Shown here in pieces: positions 1 through 7,009 of a stretch of DNA of 7,905 nucleotides (positions are counted from its first letter, which is position 1; the number at the start of each line of letters is the position of its first letter). The notes below the pieces were generated by a model that was given only the letters and a program-made list of their open reading frames with translations, made no database searches and had not been told where the DNA came from. Source of the stretch: Cryomorphaceae bacterium (GTDB lineage: Bacteria > Bacteroidota > Bacteroidia > Flavobacteriales > Schleiferiaceae). Position numbers and translations under genes: made by a program. The stretch is from the NCBI GenBank assembly GCA_002685435.1, contig NYXD01000136.1:1-7905 (forward strand), written 5' to 3'.

Positions 1-42
1 ATAGGATTGAGATATCTTCGTAGAACCTCAAAAATACTTCTA

Positions 43-1965
43 ATGCGCCGAATTCTTTTCGTCTTGTTGCCACTTATTCTTCTAAGCTTTTCCACAAACG
101 GACAAAGTAGAGCAGCAATTCAGCAATTTCAAAAAGCACAGGAGGCTTTCAGGAACGGAACTGTAGACCAAGGATGGAAACATCTCAATAAAAGTATGAG
201 CAAAGGGAAAGGCATTTATTACCAGCCTTATATCTATGCCGGTGATCAATCTTTTCGAAATGGAGCATACAATACCGCGCTTGAGTATTATGATGAAGCT
301 TTAGCTATTCAAGAGCTTTCAAGTATTCATTTGAAAATGAGCATTGTATATAAATACTTATTTCAATGGGAAGAGAGTATTCATGCTATGGAGCTGTATA
401 TCAGTAAGGCGCGATTATCTCGAGATCGAATGGCACTGGCGCGCAAAGAATTGGAAAATCTAAAGTTTACAGAGGGGGAATATGAGTCGTACATAGCTCA
501 AAACTTTAATTACAACATTCAAAAGTTAAGTTTTTCGACCGAAGAACTCGAATATTTCCCCACTATTTCAGGAGATTCTGAGTATCTCGTTTATACGAAT
601 AGAGACATCAGCGGTAGTAGACCAACGGACGAAAATCTATTTATGGGAACACTTGATGGAATCGCTCGCTTAGGACACCCTTTGGTGGGAAATTTAAATT
701 CAGTACTTAACGAAGGTGCTGCAAGTATTAGTGCAGACGGTCAGTTCATGGTGCTTACTGTTTGTAATCGCCCGGACGGGAAAGGCAAATGTGATTTGTA
801 TTACAGTTATTGGAATCCAAATGAGGGTTGGGATATACCGAAACCGCTGCCAGGCGATATTAATACGGGCAGATGGGAGAGTCAGCCCAGTTTAGGACCA
901 GATGGGCGAACCATTTATTTTGTCCGCGGTGAGAACAGCTTAAGTGCAGATATGGATGTATTCGTATCGACCATGGGAATAGATGGAAATTGGAGTAAAG
1001 GGCAGAAACTACCATCCTCTATTAATTCTTCCGAACGCGAGAGTAGTCCTTTCATTCATTTCGACGGTAAAACTCTTTATTTTCGATCGGAACGAAGTCC
1101 ATCCTTAGGCGGCTCTGATTTTTTTAAGTGTACGAGAATTACAGATTCGACTTGGTCTGAAGCGGTTAATCTTGGATTCCCTTTAAACAGTTTTGGAGAA
1201 GAATTTTCATTGGTCATCGATAAGTCTGGGACCTTTGGATACTTCGCCTCTGATCGTGGAAATGAGATTCTTCCCAATTATTCGAGAATGAGTTCATTGG
1301 ATTTGTTTCGTTTTGAACTTCCGCTAGAACTTCAGCCCGAGCCACGATTTAACTATGATATAGTCGTTTATGACAGCCTCACGAATGTTCCACTCGGCAA
1401 TGTATCCGTGCAACTTTATACCGATGAAGGGGTCCAATTTTTCAATGGAAAAAGTAATGAGAATACAGGATATGTTCGATTAATGACGGATGGTTCAGCT
1501 ATTCGCGTCACAGCGTATAAGAAAGGATACGTTCCATACTCTACCACCATATCGAGTTTAGACTACGTTACACGACCGCTTCACGGTCCCAACGTTGCAG
1601 AGCTGAGGATGTCCCCCATAACGCGCGGAAATTCATTCGTTTTACAGAATATCCTCTTTGAATTGGACAAAAGCCACTTGTTGCAAGAAAGCGAGAAAGA
1701 GTTGAATGTTTTATTAAAGTTGTTGGTTGATAATCCGAATGTGGAGGCCACCATAGTAGGACACACAGACAATCAAGGCACAAAAGCGTATAACCAAACG
1801 CTTAGTGAGACTCGAGCAAAGTCGGTTTTAAACTGGTTAGTAGGCCACGGCATAGACCGAAAGAGACTGGTTTCTGAAGGTCTAGGTATGGACGAACCTG
1901 TGGCTTCAAATGATACCGAGCAGGGTAGAGCACTTAACAGACGTACCGAAATACGCTTGCGTTAA
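43..1965 (+). CDS. OmpA-family outer-membrane/periplasmic protein (TPR, PD40 propeller, regulatory domain, OmpA C-terminal domain), PorE-like
   Basis: A 640-residue secreted protein likely to tether an outer-membrane complex to peptidoglycan. Seen: a signal peptide (MRRILFVLL..., about residues 1-20, no lipobox Cys); a TPR-like helical region (about 24-135); five PD40/WD40-like repeats (about 171-187, 225-243, 280-297, 334-352, 386-406, e.g. SLGPDGRTIYF); a carboxypeptidase-regulatory-like beta domain (about 437-525); and an OmpA-like peptidoglycan-binding domain (about 533-640) with GHTDNQG (Asp576), LSETRA (Arg591) and NRRTEI. This order matches PorE, a type IX secretion protein of Porphyromonas gingivalis, although PorE is a lipoprotein and many paralogues share the layout. 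ATG at 43 is chosen because it gives a clean signal peptide; the frame is open to the left edge and a TTG at 7 would add 12 residues before it. No convincing promoter is seen in 1-42. The stop shares TTAA with the convergent rarA. The domain call is firm; a role in secretion is inference. Confidence 0.9.
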   Translation: MRRILFVLLPLILLSFSTNGQSRAAIQQFQKAQEAFRNGTVDQGWKHLNKSMSKGKGIYYQPYIYAGDQSFRNGAYNTALEYYDEALAIQELSSIHLKMSIVYKYLFQWEESIHAMELYISKARLSRDRMALARKELENLKFTEGEYESYIAQNFNYNIQKLSFSTEELEYFPTISGDSEYLVYTNRDISGSRPTDENLFMGTLDGIARLGHPLVGNLNSVLNEGAASISADGQFMVLTVCNRPDGKGKCDLYYSYWNPNEGWDIPKPLPGDINTGRWESQPSLGPDGRTIYFVRGENSLSADMDVFVSTMGIDGNWSKGQKLPSSINSSERESSPFIHFDGKTLYFRSERSPSLGGSDFFKCTRITDSTWSEAVNLGFPLNSFGEEFSLVIDKSGTFGYFASDRGNEILPNYSRMSSLDLFRFELPLELQPEPRFNYDIVVYDSLTNVPLGNVSVQLYTDEGVQFFNGKSNENTGYVRLMTDGSAIRVTAYKKGYVPYSTTISSLDYVTRPLHGPNVAELRMSPITRGNSFVLQNILFELDKSHLLQESEKELNVLLKLLVDNPNVEATIVGHTDNQGTKAYNQTLSETRAKSVLNWLVGHGIDRKRLVSEGLGMDEPVASNDTEQGRALNRRTEIRLR

Positions 1966-3227
1966 CCACCGTATTTGTCTTTCCACATCACTTTTTGCTG
2001 AGCATTAATCTGCTGCTCTTTAGGATTTGATGCAGGTGACCATAATACGGTGCCCTTGAGTTCTTCTGGCAGGTATTCTTGCTGGGTAAAGCCTCCTTGG
2101 TAATCGTGCGGATACAAATACCCCTTTCCATGGCCTAAATCCTTGGCCAGCGCACTAGAGGCATTCTTGAGATGGTCGGGCACTTCGAGGTTTCCTGTGT
2201 CCCGTACCAGTTTCTGAGCATTCCCAATGGCCGTGTAGGCGCTGTTCGATTTGGGTGAAGTAGCTAAATATATGGCACACTGACTGAGGATGATGCGGCT
2301 TTCAGGCCAGCCAACGCGTTCCACGGCACTAAAGGTCTCATTGGCTAACATTAGCGCATTAGGGTTGGCAAGCCCAATATCTTCTGCTGCTGAAATGATT
2401 AATCTACGAGCGATAAACTTCACATCTTCGCCACCTTCAATCATTCGAGCGAGGTAGTACACCGCAGCTTGCGGATCGGAACCACGAATAGATTTAATAA
2501 ACGCTGAAATGACATTGTAATGTTCGTCGCCGCCTTTGTCGTAGCGAATCTGTGCATTGCTTAGAACATTCTGTGCAAATTCCTCATCAATAGGTACGCC
2601 GCTTTTACCTTGCTGAAAACAGAGCTCCACGAGATTGTATAATTTCCTCGCATCCCCCATACTCTGGCGTATCAAGAAGTCATGAGCGGTGATTTTGAGG
2701 TTTTTTTCAGTGGCATAGTCCGTCGTATTGGCGAGATCAATCATCCTAGTCAAATCCGCTTTCGAGTGCGAATTCAATACATACACCTGCATTCTGGATA
2801 GGAGGGCAGCGTTAATCTCAAAAGAAGGGTTCTCAGTAGTTGCTCCGATTAACGTGATCCAACCGCGCTCAACAGCATGCAAAAGACTGTCTTGTTGTCC
2901 TTTGTTGAACCGGTGAATTTCGTCAATGAAAAGAATTGGACGCCTGCTATCAAATAAGCTTTTCTTTTCGGCGGTGGCCAATACCTCACGTACATCTTTA
3001 ACACCGGCATTTACTGCACTTAACTGATATAACGGGGCATCTAATTCTTTTGCTAAGAGCAAGGCAAGAGTGGTTTTTCCCACTCCAGGAGGACCCCACA
3101 GCACTATAGATGGCAGTCTTCCTACCTCCAGACTTTTACGTAAGGCGCCATTTTGACCTACTAAATGGTCTTGGCCTAGATATTGGTCTAAGGTCTGTGG
3201 TCGGAGCTGTTCTGCAAGCGGTTTCAT
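1962..3227 (-). CDS. rarA: Replication-associated recombination protein A, AAA+ ATPase (RarA/MgsA)
   Basis: A cytoplasmic AAA+ ATPase of the clamp-loader-like RarA/Mgs1/WRNIP1 family, which acts at stalled replication forks and SSB-coated single-stranded DNA. Full length at 421 residues (E. coli RarA is about 447). Visible motifs: N-terminal LAEQLRPQTLDQYLGQ; Walker A GPPGVGKT (45-52); Walker B LFIDEIHR (about 99-106); sensor 1 GATTENP (128-134); arginine-finger region LLSRMQ (Arg145); sensor 2 GDARKLYNL (Arg194). The MgsA C-terminal region holds GGDEHYN, IKSIRGSDPQAAVYYLARM and EDIGLANP (about 231-289). ATG at 3227 gives the family N-terminus exactly; no Shine-Dalgarno sequence is present, as is normal in Bacteroidota. 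It lies head to head with the rhomboid gene (26-bp gap) and ends by sharing TTAA with the OmpA-family gene, so it is probably monocistronic. Nothing is truncated or missing. Confidence 0.97.
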   Translation of the reverse strand: MKPLAEQLRPQTLDQYLGQDHLVGQNGALRKSLEVGRLPSIVLWGPPGVGKTTLALLLAKELDAPLYQLSAVNAGVKDVREVLATAEKKSLFDSRRPILFIDEIHRFNKGQQDSLLHAVERGWITLIGATTENPSFEINAALLSRMQVYVLNSHSKADLTRMIDLANTTDYATEKNLKITAHDFLIRQSMGDARKLYNLVELCFQQGKSGVPIDEEFAQNVLSNAQIRYDKGGDEHYNVISAFIKSIRGSDPQAAVYYLARMIEGGEDVKFIARRLIISAAEDIGLANPNALMLANETFSAVERVGWPESRIILSQCAIYLATSPKSNSAYTAIGNAQKLVRDTGNLEVPDHLKNASSALAKDLGHGKGYLYPHDYQGGFTQQEYLPEELKGTVLWSPASNPKEQQINAQQKVMWKDKYGG

Positions 3228-3253
3228 TACTCGAAAGTAACTATCTTTTCGCT
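3228..3253. promoter_or_regulatory. 26-bp divergent gap between rarA and the rhomboid gene, with a small dyad and promoter-like elements
   Basis: This is the entire space between two divergent start codons. A perfect dyad TTACTCGAAAGTAA spans 3227-3240 (5-bp arms, 4-bp centre). Each strand has an imperfect match to the Bacteroidota -7 consensus TAnnTTTG: TACTTTCG on the minus strand (3232-3239) and TATCTTTT on the plus strand (3242-3249), each only 4 nt from its ATG. No good -33 TTG partner is seen. If they function, the transcripts would be leaderless or nearly so, and any -33 region would lie inside the opposite gene. The matches are weak and could be chance. Confidence 0.22.
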
Positions 3254-4000
3254 ATGTCAGGTTGGTCTAAATATGGAATTCACAAAGGGCTGTTTTTATG
3301 GCCCATCATTTGGGTTGCCCTTACGGCATTCGTTTTTGGTTTAGAGCAAGCCTTACAGGCCAATTTCGCTTCGCTGGGTCTCTATCCGGGTCAACTTTCC
3401 GGCGTTTGGCACATTCTTACATTTCCGCTCATTCACGGGGATTTCAATCACCTTTTTTCAAATGCAATCAGTCTGTTTTTCGTTGGAACGCTTCTTCGCT
3501 ATTCATTTCCAAAAATATTTGATAGAGTTTGGTTACTGGCGTTCATATTACCGGGTGTAGGTCTTTGGTTTATAGGCAGACCAAATTTCCACATCGGCGC
3601 AAGTGCCTGGCTTTATGCATTAGTTAGCTTTATATTTTTCAGCGGTATACTCCGACTACATGTTAAGTTGCTTGCCCAGAGTATGCTCATGGTTTTCTTG
3701 TACGGTTCCTTCCTTTGGGGCGTCTTACCACACGATCCTACGATAAGTTGGGAAGGGCACTTAAGTGGAGCCATTGTAGGACTACTTTTGGCATTATTTT
3801 ATCGAAAGACTGAACCTATAGAGGCATTGCGCGACCAACCTGTTCCGAACGAAGAGGTAGCGTGGGACGATTGGAAAGACCCGTTCGACCAAGATTTGAA
3901 TTTCCAGGAAGTTAAAGGTGCGCCGCGTACACCATCGAAACCGCCGTTAAAGCAGCAGTTTCGGTACGAAGACGGCTCTGCCCCAGATGAATGGGTGTAA
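3254..4000 (+). CDS. Rhomboid family intramembrane serine protease
   Basis: A 248-residue inner-membrane protein with about six hydrophobic segments (roughly 12-33, 53-80, 92-108, 115-135, 138-157, 168-184) and a soluble acidic C-terminal tail. Rhomboids cleave transmembrane substrates within the bilayer using a Ser-His dyad. Both residues are visible: Ser117 in HIGASAWLYA (the GxSx motif of TM4) and His169 in WEGHLSGAIVG (TM6). His66 and Asn70 in HGDFNHLFSN match the GlpG oxyanion-hole pair His150/Asn154. The frame is open upstream to 3110, but that stretch is antisense to the conserved RarA N-terminus, so ATG 3254 directly before MSGWSKYGIHKG is chosen. The tail contains DWKDPFDQDLN and then runs 89 bp into the antisense strand of rsmE. 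The substrate is unknown; nothing nearby identifies it. Confidence 0.9.
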   Translation: MSGWSKYGIHKGLFLWPIIWVALTAFVFGLEQALQANFASLGLYPGQLSGVWHILTFPLIHGDFNHLFSNAISLFFVGTLLRYSFPKIFDRVWLLAFILPGVGLWFIGRPNFHIGASAWLYALVSFIFFSGILRLHVKLLAQSMLMVFLYGSFLWGVLPHDPTISWEGHLSGAIVGLLLALFYRKTEPIEALRDQPVPNEEVAWDDWKDPFDQDLNFQEVKGAPRTPSKPPLKQQFRYEDGSAPDEWV

Positions 4001-4607
4001 ATCCAGCATTTTCCGCAGCAAGAACTTCTTCTGCGGTAAAATCACCTTCAGGCCCAATCAATACGACTAGTTTTTGATTAGGAATCAATTCCGTAAAAGC
4101 GGTTCGCTCACTATCATCACAATGAGCGATACAGCGCGTGCCTTCCAGGTTCAATTGAAGGAAATCTTTGAAAGGAATAAGAGGGCTGATCTGAGGAAGC
4201 TTACCTTTCAAACTTTGCTTTGTAGCACTGAGTGCGACCTTAAATAGTCGCTCTTCTTTTATGATTTTACGTTCGCTGCGCTCGCACCGCAGGGGTATAA
4301 TGTGTGTAACACCTAGTTCAATAGACTTTTCAATGAACCATTCAAATCGATCCATATTCTTTGTAGGTGCGACGGCAACTGTTAACTCATATGGAACTTG
4401 ACCCCATTGCTCTTGCTCTACTTTATAAGAACCTTCTACGGAGCGTTTATTCACCGTTTCTATAGCGCCGAGATACAAGTTTCCGTCGCCAGTTATAAAG
4501 TGGATGGTATCACCTTCACCTTTTCTCAAAACACGTGTACAATGATTGATTTCACTTTCATGTAAGTAAAACCTCTCCGCTTCGATATGTCCGTAGAAGA
4601 GTTGCAA
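3912..4607 (-). CDS. rsmE: 16S rRNA (uracil(1498)-N3)-methyltransferase RsmE
   Basis: A SPOUT methyltransferase that uses S-adenosylmethionine to make m3U1498 in the 30S subunit. Full length at 231 residues (E. coli 243). An N-terminal PUA-like region (about 1-70) precedes the trefoil-knot domain. Seen: PTKNMDRFEWFIEKSIELGV (81-100), the ATKQSLKGKLPQI segment (128-140; the family usually has EQS..R in this segment), LIGPEGDFTAEEV (183-195), and the knot/SAM-binding LGQSRLRTETAAL (208-220). The start codon is TTG at 4607-4605, abutting the rimK TAA stop with no spacer. It is supported because translation then begins MQLFYGHI, as expected for Bacteroidota RsmE, and the first internal Met is residue 85, far too late. 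Translational coupling to rimK is likely. Its last 89 bp are antisense to the rhomboid tail. It is the last gene of the tsaD-rimB-rimK-rsmE run. Confidence 0.96.
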   Translation of the reverse strand: MQLFYGHIEAERFYLHESEINHCTRVLRKGEGDTIHFITGDGNLYLGAIETVNKRSVEGSYKVEQEQWGQVPYELTVAVAPTKNMDRFEWFIEKSIELGVTHIIPLRCERSERKIIKEERLFKVALSATKQSLKGKLPQISPLIPFKDFLQLNLEGTRCIAHCDDSERTAFTELIPNQKLVVLIGPEGDFTAEEVLAAENAGFTPIHLGQSRLRTETAALTAVSMVYAAHL

Positions 4608-5519
4608 TTAAACGCCAACTTTATCCTTTGTCTTCACAATGGGTCTTTCTATTTGCTTTTCTACGAAGGTAATAATCTGGTCCGCTACATCAACGCCTGT
4701 AACACGTTCAACTCCTTCAAAACCAGGCGAGCTGTTCACTTCCAGAACGAGAGGACCGCGCTCGCTTCGTAACATATCCACACCTGCGATATTCAAGCCT
4801 AATGCTTTGGTGGCCGCAATAGCTGTCTTTTTTTCTTTCGAAGTTAAGGTCACTTTAACGCCTTCGCCCCCGCGGTGGAGGTTAGAACGGAATTCACCTT
4901 CTTCTCCCTGACGTTTATAAGCAGCAATAACTTTCCCGCCAACTACGATTACGCGGATGTCTGAACCACCAGCTTCCTTAATAAACTCTTGAACTAGAAT
5001 ATTAGCGTTAAGACCATAAAATGCCTCAATCACACTTTTTGCTGCCGTCTTTGTTTCTGCCAGAACCACACCTAATCCTTGTGTTCCCTCTAGTAATTTG
5101 ACAATCAGCGGGGGACCTCCTACGGTTTTGATCAGATTCTGAACGTCGCGCGGCTGTTTCGCAAATACGGTTTTAGGAATGCCAATATCATTTTTAGCAA
5201 GCACTTGTGTTGCACGGAGTTTGTCCCGACTTCGGACAAGTGCCAGCGAGCTAAGCGTGGTATACACGTGTTTAACTTCGAATTGGCGGATAATAGAACT
5301 TCCATAAAAGGTTACAGATGCGCCAATTCTTGGAATAATTGCATCGTAATCAACCAATTCATGATCGCCTAAATACACATTGTTATTGTTGGTTTCCATA
5401 CCTACATAACAATGATTGTGATTGATCACATCGACATCATGTCCACGATTCTGTGCCGCTTCTACCAGCCTATTTGTGCTGTACAATGATGGGTTGGCGC
5501 TTAGAATAGCTAATTTCAT
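4608..5519 (-). CDS. rimK: ATP-grasp L-glutamate ligase RimK (ribosomal protein S6 modification)
   Basis: A cytoplasmic ATP-grasp ligase that adds glutamate residues to the C-terminus of ribosomal protein S6 and can make poly-alpha-glutamate in E. coli. It has 303 residues against 300 in E. coli, and the numbering is nearly collinear. Start [18 protein letters not shown] matches the family N-terminal domain. ATP-binding Lys141 lies in [12 protein letters not shown]; Glu178-Phe179 lie in VQEFIKE; Asp187 lies in GSDIRV; Arg211-Ser212-Asn213 lie in [10 protein letters not shown]. The metal ligands Asp248 (GVDML), Glu260 and Asn262 ([12 protein letters not shown]) are all present, so it should be active. 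ATG at 5519 is 6 bp after the stop of the upstream retropepsin-like gene, and its TAA touches the rsmE TTG. Whether S6 here has an acceptor tail cannot be seen, so another acceptor remains possible. Confidence 0.94.
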   Translation of the reverse strand: MKLAILSANPSLYSTNRLVEAAQNRGHDVDVINHNHCYVGMETNNNNVYLGDHELVDYDAIIPRIGASVTFYGSSIIRQFEVKHVYTTLSSLALVRSRDKLRATQVLAKNDIGIPKTVFAKQPRDVQNLIKTVGGPPLIVKLLEGTQGLGVVLAETKTAAKSVIEAFYGLNANILVQEFIKEAGGSDIRVIVVGGKVIAAYKRQGEEGEFRSNLHRGGEGVKVTLTSKEKKTAIAATKALGLNIAGVDMLRSERGPLVLEVNSSPGFEGVERVTGVDVADQIITFVEKQIERPIVKTKDKVGV

Positions 5520-5525
5520 TTTAAA

Positions 5526-5936
5526 CTATTTAGTGACGTCGACGATAAAGCCTAGTTCAAGTAAGTTACGACCTAGGAGCATATCATAGGTAAGTTTTGA
5601 ACGGTTCGAAAAACCAATCAATACGGTATGGGCCATCTTATTAACCACAATTTCAGTCTCTATCATTGGACGTTCTTGTTTTGAACCGAACGAATTTCGA
5701 ACGTTTCGCAAGATAAAATCGTCAAAAATCAGCTTATCACCCGTATAAAATTGATTGTCTGGATCAAAGAGAATCACGGCTAGTTTTGGCCCGTCAGTAT
5801 CCTCATATATCTCTATATAAGAGGCGCTTATCGCACAACTCGCTGCTCCAGAGTCTACTCTGGCCGACAGATTATATACCCCTAGTTTAGGTAAGTTGAC
5901 CTTAGCCGTGGCTCCAACCGTAATTTTATTTTTCAT
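5526..5936 (-). CDS. RimK-associated retropepsin-like protease (RimB-like; PF05618, often annotated 'ATP-dependent zinc protease')
   Basis: A small cytoplasmic protein (136 residues) of the retropepsin-like family that is recurrently linked to RimK. In Pseudomonas the RimB member is described as trimming the glutamates that RimK adds to S6. Seen: an aspartyl-protease-like motif ARVDSGAASCAI (Asp28-Ser-Gly) in place of the more usual DTGA, RPMIETEI (89-96), and the family's C-terminal signature NRSKLTYDMLLGRNLLELGF (111-130). The 'zinc' and 'ATP-dependent' parts of the common name are not supported by anything visible: there is no zinc motif or Walker motif. ATG 5936 (MKNKITVGATAKVN) is preferred because it fits the family N-terminus; a GTG at 5954 would add six residues. 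The stop is TAG. It sits 6 bp upstream of rimK, implying co-expression, and 53 bp downstream of tsaD. Confidence 0.87.
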   Translation of the reverse strand: MKNKITVGATAKVNLPKLGVYNLSARVDSGAASCAISASYIEIYEDTDGPKLAVILFDPDNQFYTGDKLIFDDFILRNVRNSFGSKQERPMIETEIVVNKMAHTVLIGFSNRSKLTYDMLLGRNLLELGFIVDVTK

Positions 5937-5989
5937 GGCGCGAATAAAAGACACTTAATTGGTCTACACAATAGCAAAAACGAACTTCA

Positions 5990-7009
5990 CTAAAACTTAA
6001 TTTTAGCCTGAGCGCTAGTACTTAACGGAGCATTTACTCCATCTAAATATTGATAGTAGCCAGCGACTCCGATCATCGCAGCATTATCAGTAGTGTATTG
6101 AAAGGGAGGAAGGTAGATGGAAATTTCCGATTGGGCTCCCCATTTCGTTAGGGCCGCTCGTAATCCACTATTTGCACTTACTCCGCCTGCAATTGCGACA
6201 TTCTTAATGCCTGTAAATTTCTGTGCCTCTTGTACCTTTTTCATCAGGACCTTTATTAGGGCGGCCTGGTAACTAGCACAAATGTCATTCAAATGATCCT
6301 TTATAAAATTAGAATTGGCCTTCATTTCTTTTTGTAAGGCATAAAGGAAACTGGTCTTCATTCCGGAAAAACTAAAATTATAATCCGGTAAGTTACTTTC
6401 ATTAAAGCGCATGAATGTGGGGTCGCCATTAGCACTTAATCGGTCAATATGAGGACCTCCCGGGTAGGGCAGTCCGAGGATTTTAGCAGCCTTATCGAAG
6501 GCTTCGCCTACAGCATCGTCTATAGTTTCACCCAATATTTTCATCTCTTTCGGTGAACGGACCTCTATGAGTTGCGTGTGCCCGCCGCTTACTGTTAAAC
6601 AGAGATAGGGGAATGCAATAGGGGTAGGATGTGCATCTTCTATTAGATGAGCTAAAACATGTGCATGCATGTGATGGACCGGTATGAGAGGAATTTCTAG
6701 TGCCAATGCCATACTCTTTGCGAATGAAGTACCAACAAGTAAACTACCCAATAGACCGGGACCGTTAGTAAAAGCTATGGCGTTCAGATCTTGAGGACTG
6801 ATATTTGCTACCTTTAATGCACGATCAATGACCGGCACGATGTTCTGTTGGTGTGCCCTGGAAGCTAATTCAGGGACCACTCCTCCAAAAGCTTCATGCA
6901 CTGCTTGAGAGGCCACCTCATTAGACAATACTTTAGTGCCTAAAAGGATTGAAGCACTCGTATCGTCGCAAGAACTTTCGATCGCTAATATGTAAGGTGC
7001 ATTTTGCAT
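5990..7009 (-). CDS. tsaD: tRNA N6-adenosine threonylcarbamoyltransferase TsaD (t6A37 synthesis)
   Basis: The Kae1/Gcp/TsaD ASKHA-fold enzyme that, with TsaB and TsaE, transfers threonylcarbamoyl from TC-AMP to A37 of ANN-decoding tRNAs in the cytoplasm. It is usually essential. Full length at 339 residues (E. coli 337). Seen: ILAIESSCDDTSASIL (7-22), FGGVVPELASRAH (41-53), NGPGLLGSLLVG (82-93), metal ligands His113 and His117 in HHMHAH, the nucleotide-binding loop SGGHT (141-145), GEAFDKAAKILGLPYPGG (168-185), AGGVSAN (274-280) and Asp308 in TTDNAAM. The stop is TAG. The ATG at 7009 overlaps by 2 bp the divergent ATG of the TamB-like gene, so its promoter must lie inside that gene; a -7-like TATTTTTG lies 8 nt upstream. 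The RimB-like gene follows after 53 bp and may be co-transcribed. Neither TsaB nor TsaE is in the window. Confidence 0.98.
   Translation of the reverse strand: MQNAPYILAIESSCDDTSASILLGTKVLSNEVASQAVHEAFGGVVPELASRAHQQNIVPVIDRALKVANISPQDLNAIAFTNGPGLLGSLLVGTSFAKSMALALEIPLIPVHHMHAHVLAHLIEDAHPTPIAFPYLCLTVSGGHTQLIEVRSPKEMKILGETIDDAVGEAFDKAAKILGLPYPGGPHIDRLSANGDPTFMRFNESNLPDYNFSFSGMKTSFLYALQKEMKANSNFIKDHLNDICASYQAALIKVLMKKVQEAQKFTGIKNVAIAGGVSANSGLRAALTKWGAQSEISIYLPPFQYTTDNAAMIGVAGYYQYLDGVNAPLSTSAQAKIKF

Noticed and set aside
7..42. TTG start for the OmpA-family protein
   Set aside because: It would place 12 mostly polar and basic residues before an otherwise well-formed signal peptide beginning at ATG 43.
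3110..3253. Upstream extension of the rhomboid reading frame by 48 codons
   Set aside because: It lies antisense to the conserved RarA N-terminus, and the rhomboid sequence starts naturally with a short polar N-terminus at ATG 3254.
4639..4911. 90-codon plus-strand open frame opposite rimK
   Set aside because: It is antisense to the conserved ATP-grasp C-terminal half, has low-complexity Ser/Pro/Arg content and no recognisable domain; a shadow of rimK.
5937..5954. GTG start adding six residues to the RimB-like protein
   Set aside because: The ATG at 5936 matches the family N-terminus and needs no rare start; the GTG is only a remote alternative.
5937..5989. A promoter between tsaD and the RimB-like gene
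   Set aside because: No good TAnnTTTG with a spaced TTG was found on the minus strand in these 53 bp; only partial matches such as TTTATTCG.
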